DNA of 64,000 nucleotides from [Eubacterium] eligens ATCC 27750. GTDB taxonomy: Bacteria; Bacillota; Clostridia; Lachnospirales; Lachnospiraceae. The position numbers and the translations under genes are program-made. Positions 48,642 through 57,556 of this stretch are shown in pieces (the stretch's first letter is position 1; each line of letters opens with the position of its first letter). Below the pieces are notes generated by a model. The model ran no database searches, was not told the DNA's origin, and saw only the letters and a program-made list of their open reading frames with translations. Where the stretch lies: the NCBI RefSeq assembly GCF_000146185.1, contig NC_012778.1, forward strand, positions 1,963,501 through 2,027,500, written 5' to 3'.

Positions 48642-50055
48642 ATAGCCTTCCAATACACTCCTTTATTCTGTGAGGTCTGTAACCTTTCATTATCCCTGTA
48701 AGGTTATCCTGTAAGAAATCATTCATTGTTTCGTCAAATATAGGATTTGCTTCATTCCAGTTATATATGCATGGTATTCTATAACATTTCTTTCCTTTAT
48801 ACACACTGTTTACAAGTTCATAAAATTGTCTTGCCCCTACAAGGTTCAGCATAATAATATCTTTATCATCCATCTTCTTCCCGCTGCAATGTGTAGCCTT
48901 TCCAACTATAAAAACCCGTATACATGTATAATTATCCCCAGTAATATCCGTAATTTTAACCTCTCTGCTCTTATTAAAATCACATCCGCAGTCTATAATT
49001 ACAATTCTGCTTCTCACTCCATTTACAGATATTGCATTATAATAATCCGGTATAACTTTTATATTATCATAAAGATAAAATCCTTCTGGCATTAATGTGC
49101 TCCTCACAATTTCCCTGTGCAGATAATCGTTACCAGATTTATCAACAACAACACAATCATATTGATTATTCCGAAAAAAATGTGCCATACTCATAACTGC
49201 ATTAGTAACACCTATACCGGGTTTTTCTCCTGCAACCTGAATGACATAAGAGAGTTTTTCAAATGTACCGCCACCCATTTTCATTATAGATTCCAGTTCT
49301 TCACGAACCAATGTAACACTTTCATACCTCAATCCCCATTGATGATGCAGTGATTTGTTAATTAAGTGATACAATACTGAATATCTTTCAGCTGCTCCTG
49401 ATAAGTTATGATTCTCATATGTCCTGATTTTTCCATGAGAAATCATAAATAGGATGACCATTCCCACACTATATATATCTGACTGCTCCACGGCATCTTC
49501 ACCTGAGTATTGTTCAGGTGCTGCAAATAACAGACTTCCATTATTTACCTGCATACCGCATCCTGCAATGACTGCATTGTCAAAATCTATAAGTTTAACT
49601 TTTCCGTAATTATCAAGCATAATATTATCAGGCTTAATATCCATATGTAATATTCCTTCACCATTAAAGCTGTGAAGATATTCCAGTATACAACACAATT
49701 CTATGCCAATACGGCATATTTCATGGATATCCAGGCAGCCATTAGTCTCTGTTTCATCATTAACATATTGCCGCAAAGATTTACCATCAATATATTCTTC
49801 GATAATGCAGATACTATCATTATCTTCTCCAATATTCTGTTCAATATCATAAATTACAGGAATGTGGGGATGTTTCAAATTCTTAATAAGATGGGCCTCA
49901 TTCAGAAGTCGTTCTGATTCCTCATGACTGCCCGTAAATATCTTGGCTACACGATATACATCTAGTATAACATGCCTTACCAGATAAATTTTAGAATGAT
50001 TGGAACTTGCAAGTTCCTTAATGATTTCATATTTCTCGTAAAATCGGTTATCCAC
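48559..50055 (-). CDS. Serine/threonine protein kinase fused to a MinD-like pseudo-ATPase domain
   Basis: The 498-residue protein has a kinase domain (about 1-260) with the VAK lysine (K38), HMDIKPDN (D139) and DFD (residues 157-159) in place of the usual HRD and DFG, and AAPEQY in the activation segment. The glycine-rich loop is degenerate (ELASSNHSKIY). From about residue 268 a MinD/CpaE-like domain begins at VIQVAGEKPGIGVT: one signature Lys is kept (K278) but the P-loop Lys is Val. There is no membrane helix, unlike PASTA kinases. The start is GTG overlapping GGAGGTG. A ParA-like partner follows. Targets are unknown. Confidence 0.75.
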   Translation of the reverse strand: MDNRFYEKYEIIKELASSNHSKIYLVRHVILDVYRVAKIFTGSHEESERLLNEAHLIKNLKHPHIPVIYDIEQNIGEDNDSICIIEEYIDGKSLRQYVNDETETNGCLDIHEICRIGIELCCILEYLHSFNGEGILHMDIKPDNIMLDNYGKVKLIDFDNAVIAGCGMQVNNGSLLFAAPEQYSGEDAVEQSDIYSVGMVILFMISHGKIRTYENHNLSGAAERYSVLYHLINKSLHHQWGLRYESVTLVREELESIMKMGGGTFEKLSYVIQVAGEKPGIGVTNAVMSMAHFFRNNQYDCVVVDKSGNDYLHREIVRSTLMPEGFYLYDNIKVIPDYYNAISVNGVRSRIVIIDCGCDFNKSREVKITDITGDNYTCIRVFIVGKATHCSGKKMDDKDIIMLNLVGARQFYELVNSVYKGKKCYRIPCIYNWNEANPIFDETMNDFLQDNLTGIMKGYRPHRIKECIGRLYEKVRNFRVIKWFRKKKKKQEHSCNKL

Positions 50056-50177
50056 CTCCTCTTACGACGATACATGAAAAACATCTCCTAAACATAGGAT
50101 ACACTATAATAATTTAATTTTCAATATATTTTTTCAAAAAATTTATATTTATTTTACTACTGCTTTCTTACACCGCC

Positions 50178-50206
50178 TTTACATATCCATAAAAAATGGG
50201 TATTAT
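50178..50206 (+). promoter_or_regulatory. mecA promoter
   Basis: TTTACA (50178-50183), a 17-bp spacer and TATTAT (50201-50206) precede the mecA ATG by about 40 bases. Confidence 0.55.
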
Positions 50207-50245
50207 ATCTTTACGATAATTAACAAATTTAGTCAGAGGTGGCTT

Positions 50246-51094
50246 ATGAAAATAGAAAGACTTAATGAAAATCAGATCAGATGCACACTTAACAAGTCCG
50301 ATCTGGCTTCAAGACATTTGAAAATCAACGAGCTTGCCTATGGCAGCGATAAAGCGAAAGAACTTTTTCGTGATATGATGCAGCAGGCATCGTATGAATT
50401 AGGCTTTGAAGCAGAGGACACTCCTTTAATGATAGAGGCAATTCCTGTTTCAGCAGAATGTATTGTTCTTATTGTTACTAAAGTTGATAATCCTGAAGAA
50501 CTTGATACCCGTTTTTCCCGTTTCTCACCGTCAGATTCTGATGATGATGACGGCTTTGATTTTGATGATATAGAGACAATTGAAAGCAACGGCTACTCAT
50601 CCTATTCTCCTCCTAAAGCTAACGAAGAACTTGATGAAGAAAGCGCCGCTACTGAGGAAGATAATAACATTTCAGAAGATAATCTTATGAATATATTAGA
50701 CCGTGTTAAGGAGTATTTTAATAATAAAGAAACTTCCGGCAAAAAATCCGGTGAGTCTGACACCTCAGAAAACAAACCTACTGTTAAAGAAGCATCCAGC
50801 CATATTGTCAGAGTGTTTTCATTCGGTTCACTTGATGATATCAGTAGTGCTGCCCGGATAATTAACCGCTTTTACCACGATAATAACTCTGTTTATAAGA
50901 ATCCATCTGATAAGCGTTATTATCTCACAATTTCCAAAAACAAAACATCTTCTAAAGATTTTAATAAAGTATGCAACATTCTTTCTGAATATGGTAATAA
51001 AGAAGCTGCATTCGATAATTATACAGGTTTCTTTTCAGAGCATTGTGAATGTATTGTAAAAGAACATGCCATTCATATTCTAAGCAGACTATAA
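50246..51094 (+). CDS. mecA: MecA-like ClpC adaptor protein
   Basis: The 282-residue protein has the N-terminal substrate-binding domain (MKIERLNENQIRCTLNKSDL... FRDMMQQASYELGFE, residues 1-85). A long acidic Asp/Glu/Ser linker (about 90-185, including SDSDDDDGFDFDD) follows. The C-terminal ClpC-binding domain (HIVRVFSFGSLDDI... YNNYTGFF-like ending) is about 190-282. It presents proteins to ClpCP for degradation. The linker is longer than in Bacillus MecA, whose length is about 220. Monocistronic, with its own promoter and terminator. Confidence 0.88.
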   Translation: MKIERLNENQIRCTLNKSDLASRHLKINELAYGSDKAKELFRDMMQQASYELGFEAEDTPLMIEAIPVSAECIVLIVTKVDNPEELDTRFSRFSPSDSDDDDGFDFDDIETIESNGYSSYSPPKANEELDEESAATEEDNNISEDNLMNILDRVKEYFNNKETSGKKSGESDTSENKPTVKEASSHIVRVFSFGSLDDISSAARIINRFYHDNNSVYKNPSDKRYYLTISKNKTSSKDFNKVCNILSEYGNKEAAFDNYTGFFSEHCECIVKEHAIHILSRL

Positions 51095-51141
51095 TAACAG
51101 AGCCGGAGCAATTAAATCTAATGCTCCGGCTCTGTTATTAT
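51093..51141. terminator. Strong bidirectional terminator after mecA
   Basis: AATAACAGAGCCGGAGCA and TGCTCCGGCTCTGTTATT form a perfect 18-bp stem around a 13-base AT-rich loop, between the convergent mecA and DUF1858 genes. Confidence 0.88.
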
Positions 51142-51157
51142 CACTCATTGTCTGTAT

Positions 51158-51364
51158 TTATCCAATAGACTGAAGATAATTCTGAATCTCCTCAATAAGC
51201 ATATCTGGATCAATACCATGAACCATAGCAGCTTCCTCTAATGTCTCGCCTGCTGATGATGGGCATCCAACACAATGCATACCAATTCCCATAAGAATAG
51301 GTATAATTCCTGCATCTATCTGAAGAGCTTCTCCAATTGTAGTGTCCTTAGTAATTCTTGTCAT
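51158..51364 (-). CDS. DUF1858 domain-containing protein
   Basis: The 68-residue protein matches the DUF1858 pattern: ITKDTTIGEALQ, then GMHCVGCPSSAGETLEEAA with a C-x2-C pair that could bind metal or act as a redox switch. Relatives are often fused or near hybrid-cluster and iron-sulfur proteins. It is divergent from the ferredoxin gene. A strong promoter is present. Confidence 0.85.
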   Translation of the reverse strand: MTRITKDTTIGEALQIDAGIIPILMGIGMHCVGCPSSAGETLEEAAMVHGIDPDMLIEEIQNYLQSIG

Positions 51365-51393
51365 ACTGACCTCCTGTTATTAGGTTAATATTA

Positions 51394-51451
51394 TCGGTAC
51401 TTTTGTACCGCTCAACATACCTACTATAATATTGCCCCGGATAAATGTCAA
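51394..51451 (-). promoter_or_regulatory. Promoter and leader hairpin of the DUF1858 gene
   Basis: TTGACA (rc 51446-51451), a 17-bp spacer and TATAGT (rc 51423-51428) are a near-consensus promoter. Just downstream, CGGTAC-TTTT-GTACCG (about 51399-51414) is a perfect palindrome within the leader, possibly an operator. Confidence 0.65.
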
Positions 51452-51519
51452 TAATACACTAATTTTGCTTTACTATTCTATCTCAAGTTAGTTATACCTA
51501 ACAGCAATAATGTATTTTA

Positions 51520-51564
51520 TTGATAAAAATTCATATTGAATTTTATCAAAGGCTATCGTATAAT
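51520..51564 (+). promoter_or_regulatory. Ferredoxin promoter overlapped by a palindrome
   Basis: TTGAAT (51536-51541), a 17-bp spacer and TATAAT (51559-51564) form a strong promoter. The arms TTGATAAAAATTCA (51520-51533) and TGAATTTTATCAA (51537-51549) are complementary except for one extra A and cover the -35. A repressor bound there would block polymerase. No regulator is identified. Confidence 0.65.
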
Positions 51565-51622
51565 ATCACTAAAGCGACTGCCAAAGCAGTTAATAAAGAG
51601 ATTATTAAGGAGGATATATACT

Positions 51623-51793
51623 ATGGCATATGTAATTAATGATGATTGTATCAGTTGTGGTGCTTGTGCAGCAGGATGTCCTGTTGAAGCAATCAGCGAG
51701 GGTGCTGCTCATTACGAAATCAACGCTGATGTTTGTGTTGATTGTGGTGCTTGTGCTGGAACATGTCCAGTTGGCGCTCCTAACCCACAGTAG
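51623..51793 (+). CDS. 2[4Fe-4S] ferredoxin
   Basis: The 56-residue clostridial-type ferredoxin has two cluster motifs, C-I-S-C-G-A-C-x3-CP and C-V-D-C-G-A-C-x3-CP, in two related halves. It carries low-potential electrons, for example to or from 2-oxoacid oxidoreductases such as IorAB. The ATG at 51623 follows AAGGAGGATATA. It has its own promoter and terminator. Confidence 0.97.
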   Translation: MAYVINDDCISCGACAAGCPVEAISEGAAHYEINADVCVDCGACAGTCPVGAPNPQ

Positions 51794-51857
51794 TCTGAAC
51801 AAGATACAGATTAATGTTCACCAGATGGTGTTCAATGTACCTGAACGGTACTTACAT

Positions 51858-51899
51858 AAAACCCCGGACCAGTTTAATACTGATTCGGGGTTTTTTTTG
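51858..51899 (+). terminator. Terminator downstream of ferredoxin
   Basis: AAAACCCCG (51858-51866) and CGGGGTTTT (51886-51894) with inner pairing ACCAGT/ACTGAT form a stem followed by a T8 run. Confidence 0.9.
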
Positions 51900-51908
51900 C
51901 ATGTTCAA

Positions 51909-53255
51909 TTACTGTCTTAAGTCTCTTGAAAGATCTGCAAATCTTGTCTGTTCCGGCAGCCATGCCATCTTAACAGTTCCAATAGGACCGTTACGCTGCT
52001 TGGCAATAATAATCTCTGCAATACCCTTCTGCTCTGTATCCTTATTGTAATAATCATCTCTGTAAAGGAACATAACAACGTCGGCATCCTGCTCGATAGC
52101 TCCTGACTCTCGAAGATCCGAAAGCATAGGTCTGTGGTCTGGTCTCTGCTCTACTGCACGGCTTAACTGTGAAAGTGTTACTACTGGTACATTTAACTCT
52201 CTCGCAAGTGCCTTTAACGCTCTGGATATGTCAGATACTTCCTGCTGTCTTCCCTCAGAACGTCCGCTTCCACTGCCACTCATAAGCTGGAGGTAATCGA
52301 TAATAATAAGTCCAAGATTATTCTCCATCTTGTATTTCCTGCATTTACTACGTAATTCTGCGATTGAGATACCCGGCGTATCATCAATTATAAGCTTCGA
52401 CTTGGCAATGCTGTCCGCACCCTCTATAAGCTTGCCCCAGTCATTAGAATCCAGATGTCCTTTTCTTATCTTGTCCGCATCCACTGTTGATTCAAGTGAT
52501 AACATACGATTTACAAGCTGGACATTAGACATCTCCAAGCTGAATACAACTGTTGTAATCTGCTGCTTGATAGCTACATTTTCAGCAACATTAAGGACAA
52601 ATGCGGTCTTACCCATTGAAGGTCTGGCTGCAACAAGAATAAAATCTGACGGCTGCAGACCTGACAGATAAGTATCTAAGTCCTTGAACCCTGTAGGAAC
52701 ACCTGTTACAGCACCTTTAGTCTTTGCTGCCGCAGATATTCTGTCAAGTGCCTCAAGAACAACCTTATCAATAGGTGTATATTCCTTTCCACCCTTATTC
52801 TTAACAAGCTCAAATATCTTCTTTTCAGTATCAGCAAGTATATCTTCAGTCTTTTCCTTGCCCGCATAACACTGATTGGCAATATCATCATTAACTCTTA
52901 TGATATTCCTGAGTACTGCTTTTTCCTTAACAATACCCGCATACTGTCTTATATTAGCCGATGTTGGCACTGATGATAACAGTTCTCTTACAAACTCTAT
53001 ACTATAGACTTCAGCCGGTACATCTGTCTCCTTCAATCTTGCCTGCAGAGTAACTATATCTACAGGTTTTCCCTCGTTATTCATGTCTACCATCGTCTGG
53101 AACATAGTTCCATACTGCCTGTAGTAGAAATCATCCTGCCTTAAGATTTCAGCGGCAGTTATAATTGCCTGTCTGTCCAGAATCATTGAACCAACAACAG
53201 ACTGCTCAGCTTCAATGCTGTTAGGCATCACCCGTGTTACCACTGACTCATCCAT
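51909..53255 (-). CDS. dnaB: Replicative DNA helicase
   Basis: The 448-residue RecA-fold helicase unwinds DNA at the fork. The N-terminal domain opens NSIEAEQSVVGSMILD; the helicase part has Walker A ARPSMGKTAF (about residue 209) and Walker B LIIIDYLQLM, with SQLSRAVEQRPDHRP and LRESGAIEQDADVV. It follows gdpP and rplI in the common Firmicute order. It would be loaded by the DnaD/DnaC-type pair at 24.6-26.7 kb. Confidence 0.97.
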   Translation of the reverse strand: MDESVVTRVMPNSIEAEQSVVGSMILDRQAIITAAEILRQDDFYYRQYGTMFQTMVDMNNEGKPVDIVTLQARLKETDVPAEVYSIEFVRELLSSVPTSANIRQYAGIVKEKAVLRNIIRVNDDIANQCYAGKEKTEDILADTEKKIFELVKNKGGKEYTPIDKVVLEALDRISAAAKTKGAVTGVPTGFKDLDTYLSGLQPSDFILVAARPSMGKTAFVLNVAENVAIKQQITTVVFSLEMSNVQLVNRMLSLESTVDADKIRKGHLDSNDWGKLIEGADSIAKSKLIIDDTPGISIAELRSKCRKYKMENNLGLIIIDYLQLMSGSGSGRSEGRQQEVSDISRALKALARELNVPVVTLSQLSRAVEQRPDHRPMLSDLRESGAIEQDADVVMFLYRDDYYNKDTEQKGIAEIIIAKQRNGPIGTVKMAWLPEQTRFADLSRDLRQ

Positions 53256-53290
53256 AGTAATTCCCCTTCTTACAAATGTATCTTATATAT

Positions 53291-53737
53291 TTATTTCTCA
53301 ACAACCTTAACAGTCAGCTCAGCTGTTACATCTTTATGAAGCTTTATCTGGATAATGTAATTACCTAAAGCCTTAATTGGCACATCAAGCTTCATTTTCT
53401 TCTTGTCAATATCAAGACCTAACTGCTTCTTAGCTTCTTCTGCAACTTCCTTAGTTGAAACAGTTCCAAATGTTCTTCCACCTTCGCCTGTTTTCATGGA
53501 AACAGTAACTGTGCACTCTTTAATCTTAGCCGCAAGCTCCTTTGCTGCTGCAAGCTCTTCTGCTGCCTCTTTTTCTTCTCTCTTCCTGGCTAACTTAAGG
53601 TCATTAAGATTCTTTGCTGTTGCCTCAATTCCAAGCTTCTTTGGAAGCACATAATTTCTTGCATAACCGTCATTAATCTTAACAATCTGTCCCTTTTTTC
53701 CTAATGTCTTAACATCCTCTAATAAAATAACATCCAT
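53291..53737 (-). CDS. rplI: 50S ribosomal protein bL9
   Basis: The 148-residue protein starts [19 protein letters not shown] and has the N-terminal RNA-binding domain ([15 protein letters not shown]), a long helix rich in Lys, Glu and Ala, and the C-terminal domain. Its start shares one base with the end of gdpP. Confidence 0.96.
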
Positions 53738-55800
53738 TAAATTTCACCATCCTTAATCATATTATCAAGTGTAAGCTTAATTTTATTAACTGCCTGATCA
53801 ATTGTACAATCTGTAAGCTGAGCTCCTGCAATACTCATATGACCACCTCCGCCCAGCTTTTCCATAACAAGCTGTACATTAACCTCATCTATAGACCTTG
53901 CACTCACATATATCTTATCCTCGTAAGGAGTGATAACAAAAGACGCCTTGATTCCAGATATATCAAGCAAATCATTGGCTGTCTTGGCACCGCCAACAGT
54001 TGGTGTGTCAATTCCATCGCCATTAAATATTGATATTGCAAATGCGTCCTTATAAATCTCCACACGGCTTACAGCCTTTGCAATCTCCTTATATTCATTC
54101 ATATTACTTCGAAGCATTTTTCTTACTCTTGTTACATCTGCACCATGTCTTCTTAAGAATGCTGCTGCCTCAAAAGTTCTTGGTCCTGACTTACTGTTAA
54201 ATCCGTCAGTATCAATATTAATTCCGGCATAAAGTGCATCTGCCTCAAATGCTTTAAGCTTAATATTGTCATCAACATACTGTATCATCTCTGTAATCAT
54301 CTCACTGGCAGATGACGCATATGGGTCGACATACGAAAGAACTGCTCCTGTTATTGTGTCACTCTGTCTTCTGTGGTGATCAAATACAACAACTGTCTTG
54401 CATTTTTCAAGAAGCTCTGGACACTCTGTTCTCTGTGGTCTGTTAACATCAACAACAATAACTACTGTTGATGCATTTATTCTGGAAGACGCATCCTCTG
54501 GCTTTATAAACATATCATCCGGATACTCTTCCTTGCCTATGAATCTGTTCACAAAAGGCCGTACGCTGCTTGTAACCTCTCCAAGAACAATATGTGCCTC
54601 CTTGCCAAGCTTCTTAGCAATAACATATATACCCAGAGCTGAACCAAATGCATCAATATCCGCAAGTGTATGTCCCATAACAAGCACATTACTGTTATTA
54701 TCAAGAATCTGTCTTAATGCATGAGCTTTAACACGCACCTTAACTCTTGTATTCTTCTCCATCTGCTGACTCTTGCCACCATAATAAAGAATCTTCTCAC
54801 CATCCTTGACTACCGCCTGGTCTCCTCCTCGTCCAAGAGCAAGATCCATCGCTGCCTTAGCCACATCATAATTCTTAGAATACTCTGCCGAACCCGTTCC
54901 TATACCCATGCTGAGTGTAAGAGTCATCTCATTACCAATCTTAATGCTCTTAATCTCTTCAAGCAGGCTGAATCTGTCCTGCATAAGCTTCTCTAAGAAA
55001 TTATATCTGAAAACAACAATATATTTATCCTTCTCCAGTTTTCTTACAATTGCTGAACCCGGAGAAAAATACTTATTAACCCTCTTATCAATAAGACCTG
55101 CAAGAAGCGACCTTCTTACATCGTCAGTACTATCAAGGGCTTCCTCATAATTATCTATATACACAAGTCCCACAACGAATCTTTCATCCTTTAACTTCTG
55201 TATATATGTATTAATATCAGTCTCATCAAAAAGATACATTACATACATTGAAGAATCCATGCTTTTCTCTATTATATCAACACCCTCTGCTATAGAATCT
55301 GCGTCAATATTCTTTAATTCAGCCTTATAATCCCTGTCCTGAAATGTAAGTCGTATCTCCTTAAATCCAATCTCACTATCTGGAAATATACTTGGTGTAA
55401 CTTCTGGAAGAACAGTATTGATATTCTTTCTGAAATCCTTCTTAATTCCTATGCAGTCCTGCATTGCCTTATTAGTCCACATAACATTTCCATTATTATC
55501 CAAAAGGCAGTATGGCACACTCAGATTATATAAAAGCTGCTTCTGAACCTGAGAATAATTGGCTGCAAATTCAACCATTCCATACATTATTCTTGGTCTT
55601 AAGTAGAAATACATCAATCCGCACGCCAGCAGATATATAACCATAAAAATACTTATAATTGTTGCTGCCATAACATTAATGCAGAACATAACAGTACATA
55701 TTATAATCAGAATTGCACCAATATACAAAGGCCATGCAAAAAAAGACCTTAAAAGTCCACTATATTTAAATGCTTTTTTCCCATTTTTATTATCTGGCAT
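53737..55800 (-). CDS. gdpP: DHH family phosphoesterase GdpP (c-di-AMP phosphodiesterase)
   Basis: The product is about 687 residues. Two membrane helices (about 15-60) are followed by a PAS-like domain (about 85-165), a degenerate GGDEF-like domain (about 170-310), and a DHH/DHHA1 phosphoesterase. The motifs [39 protein letters not shown] and [11 protein letters not shown] are all visible. It degrades c-di-AMP and so affects osmolyte and wall control. ATG at 55800 follows TGGAGATGGG; the longer frame to 55815 lacks a ribosome site. Confidence 0.94.
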
Positions 55801-55849
55801 AATACCCATCTCCATAATCGAATTAGAATAATTATATCATGTATACAAA

Positions 55850-56066
55850 TATACTACAAGCATACTTTGTGCAAGCACATTCTGGATTGCACGGCTCACT
55901 GCTGCGGGCAGCATACTTTGTAAGCCAAGTCTCTCCGTAGCTTCGCTACTCCCGAGCCTTGATAATTCACAACTCCCGGTCTTCGACCTTCGTTGTTCAT
56001 TATTGGCGCTCGCCGTATAATCCAGAATCTGTGCAAGCACATTCTGGATTGCACGGCTCACTGCTT
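55850..56066. repeat. Structured GC-rich repeat element
   Basis: A 36-bp sequence (TGTGCAAGCACATTCTGGAT...) occurs identically at 55868-55903 and 56030-56065. Between them lie several inverted repeats: ATTCTGGATT with AATCCAGAAT, GTAGC-TTC-GCTAC, and ATAATTCACAAC with GTTGTTCATTAT. GCATACTTTGT also occurs twice (about 55858 and 55911). It is GC-richer than its neighbours, and its open frames look like chance. It lies after rpsR and before gdpP. It resembles an interspersed intergenic repeat rather than an insertion sequence. Confidence 0.65.
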
Positions 56067-56068
56067 AC

Positions 56069-56101
56069 AAAAAAAGCCGTAGCAGGGAAACCTGCTACGG
56101 C
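56069..56101 (-). terminator. Terminator of the rpsF-ssb-rpsR operon
   Basis: GCCGTAGCAGG (56076-56086) and CCTGCTACGGC (56091-56101) make a perfect 11-bp stem with a 4-base loop; on the minus strand seven T residues follow. Confidence 0.93.
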
Positions 56102-56119
56102 TCGTATTCTTAATATATA

Positions 56120-56383
56120 TTAGTCTACTGAATATGGAAGAAGAGCTACATGTCTTGCTCTCTTAACAGCTACAGTAAGAGCTCTCTGATGCTTTGCACA
56201 GTTTCCTGTAATTCTTCTTGGAAGAATCTTTCCTCTCTCAGAAACATAATGCTTAAGTGTAGCAACATCCTTATAATCTAATACCTTGTTGGCATCTGCA
56301 CAAAATGCGCAAACTTTCTTTCTTCTACGCATTGGTCTTCTTCTCATCTGACCCTCTGGTCTCTCAGCCTTCTTATCTGGCAT
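56120..56383 (-). CDS. rpsR: 30S ribosomal protein bS18
   Basis: The 87-residue protein has the bS18 core [32 protein letters not shown]. It keeps C-x2-C (VCAFC) and a later C-x2-H, the zinc-binding 'C+' form. A basic Arg/Lys start is typical. It is the last gene of the rpsF-ssb-rpsR operon. Confidence 0.97.
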   Translation of the reverse strand: MPDKKAERPEGQMRRRPMRRRKKVCAFCADANKVLDYKDVATLKHYVSERGKILPRRITGNCAKHQRALTVAVKRARHVALLPYSVD

Positions 56384-56400
56384 GGTTTTTACCTCCTATC

Positions 56401-56865
56401 TTAGTTGAAAGGCAAACCCTCATCATCTACTCCGTCAGGAATAGCCATAAATCCATCTCCAGCCGCCTGGCTTGGTTCTGGTCTTGATGGTGTGTACGCA
56501 GCATAATTAGAGTCTCCTCCATTACCTGCTGCTGCGGATTTGCTTTCTGCAAATTCCTGTTCTTCAACAACTACATCGGTTGTATAAACTCTCTGACCAT
56601 CTTTGTTAGTATAACTACCTGTCTGGATTCTGCCAGTAACAACAATCTTTGTTCCCTGATGAAGATACTTCTCAGCGAATTCTCCTGATCTTCCAAAAGC
56701 AACACAGCTTATGAAATCAGCAGACTGCTCATTATCACTGTTTCTTCCACGTCTTCTGTCTACAGCCAATGTATATCTGGCAACTGCCATAGAACCTTCT
56801 GCATTCTGTGAATATCTTACATCTGGTTCTCTTGTCAATCTTCCCATTAAAATAACTTTGTTCAT
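56401..56865 (-). CDS. ssb: Single-stranded DNA-binding protein
   Basis: The 154-residue protein starts MNKVILMGRLTREPDVRYS, continues the OB-fold through FISCVAFGRSGEFAEKYL and GRIQTGSYTNKDG, then a Gly/Ala/Ser/Pro linker and the acidic tail ending DDEGLPFN. It protects single-stranded DNA and recruits partners. It lies between rpsF and rpsR. Confidence 0.97.
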   Translation of the reverse strand: MNKVILMGRLTREPDVRYSQNAEGSMAVARYTLAVDRRRGRNSDNEQSADFISCVAFGRSGEFAEKYLHQGTKIVVTGRIQTGSYTNKDGQRVYTTDVVVEEQEFAESKSAAAGNGGDSNYAAYTPSRPEPSQAAGDGFMAIPDGVDDEGLPFN

Positions 56866-56931
56866 ACTTTATCTCCTCTTCTATAAAGAGTTGCAAGTCA
56901 AACGTCATCTTTAAAAATCGGGATTAATAAA

Positions 56932-57219
56932 TTACTCTCCGTCTTTAACGATTAAGAATCTTAATACATTATCCATGATACGGATTCTGCTTTCAATCTC
57001 AGCTGGAGCAGCAGCTTCTGCTTCAAACTTAATGAAACTATAGAATCCTTCGCTCATATGCTGGATATCGTATGCAAGCTTCTTCTTCTCGCTTGTGCCT
57101 GGATCTGTAATAGTACCACCGAAACGAGTAATTAACTCATTAACCTTCTCGATAGTAGCTGTTCTTACTTCATCCTCGACGTTTGCGCTAACAACTAATG
57201 CTAATTCATACTTATTCAT
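56932..57219 (-). CDS. rpsF: 30S ribosomal protein bS6
   Basis: The 95-residue protein starts MNKYELALVVSANVEDE and has the paired strands FEAEAAAPAEIESRIRIMDNVLRFLIVK. It pairs with bS18. First gene of the operon. The upstream gap to the DUF951 gene is about 115 bases. Confidence 0.96.
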   Translation of the reverse strand: MNKYELALVVSANVEDEVRTATIEKVNELITRFGGTITDPGTSEKKKLAYDIQHMSEGFYSFIKFEAEAAAPAEIESRIRIMDNVLRFLIVKDGE

Positions 57220-57335
57220 CTACGTCGCACCTCCTTCTGGTCTTTTGGTCCCTTCTATCCTTATACATATAAATGTAAATGAAGGAACAAGGATTAAAAA
57301 TATATCACAAGACAAAATCTTATCATATCCAGAAG

Positions 57336-57533
57336 TTAATTACAAGCCTTTTTTAATTTTTTTGTATTTTTTTGTACCAGTGATCTTTTAATAATAACTT
57401 CATGACCGCAACCCATGCACTTCATTTTAATGTCTGCACCAGCCTTAAGAATTTCCCATTCGCTGCTTCCACATGGGTGCTTTTTTTTCATTTCTACAAT
57501 ATCACCAGGTTCGTATGGAATAATACCCGCCAT
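57336..57533 (-). CDS. DUF951 family zinc-ribbon-like protein
   Basis: The 65-residue protein has EPGDIVEMKKKHPCGSSEWEI with one Cys, then MKCMGCGHEVIIKRS with C-x2-C, matching DUF951. The fold is a small SH3/zinc ribbon. It is usually encoded near rpsF/ssb in Firmicutes, as here. Function unknown. Confidence 0.88.
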   Translation of the reverse strand: MAGIIPYEPGDIVEMKKKHPCGSSEWEILKAGADIKMKCMGCGHEVIIKRSLVQKNTKKLKKACN

Positions 57534-57556
57534 TCACAATCTCCGTTATATATTAA

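Noticed and set aside
55837..56061. 74-codon open frame in the repeat between gdpP and rpsR
   Set aside because: It repeats itself because of the 36-bp duplication, has no ribosome site and spans hairpins; non-coding is more likely.
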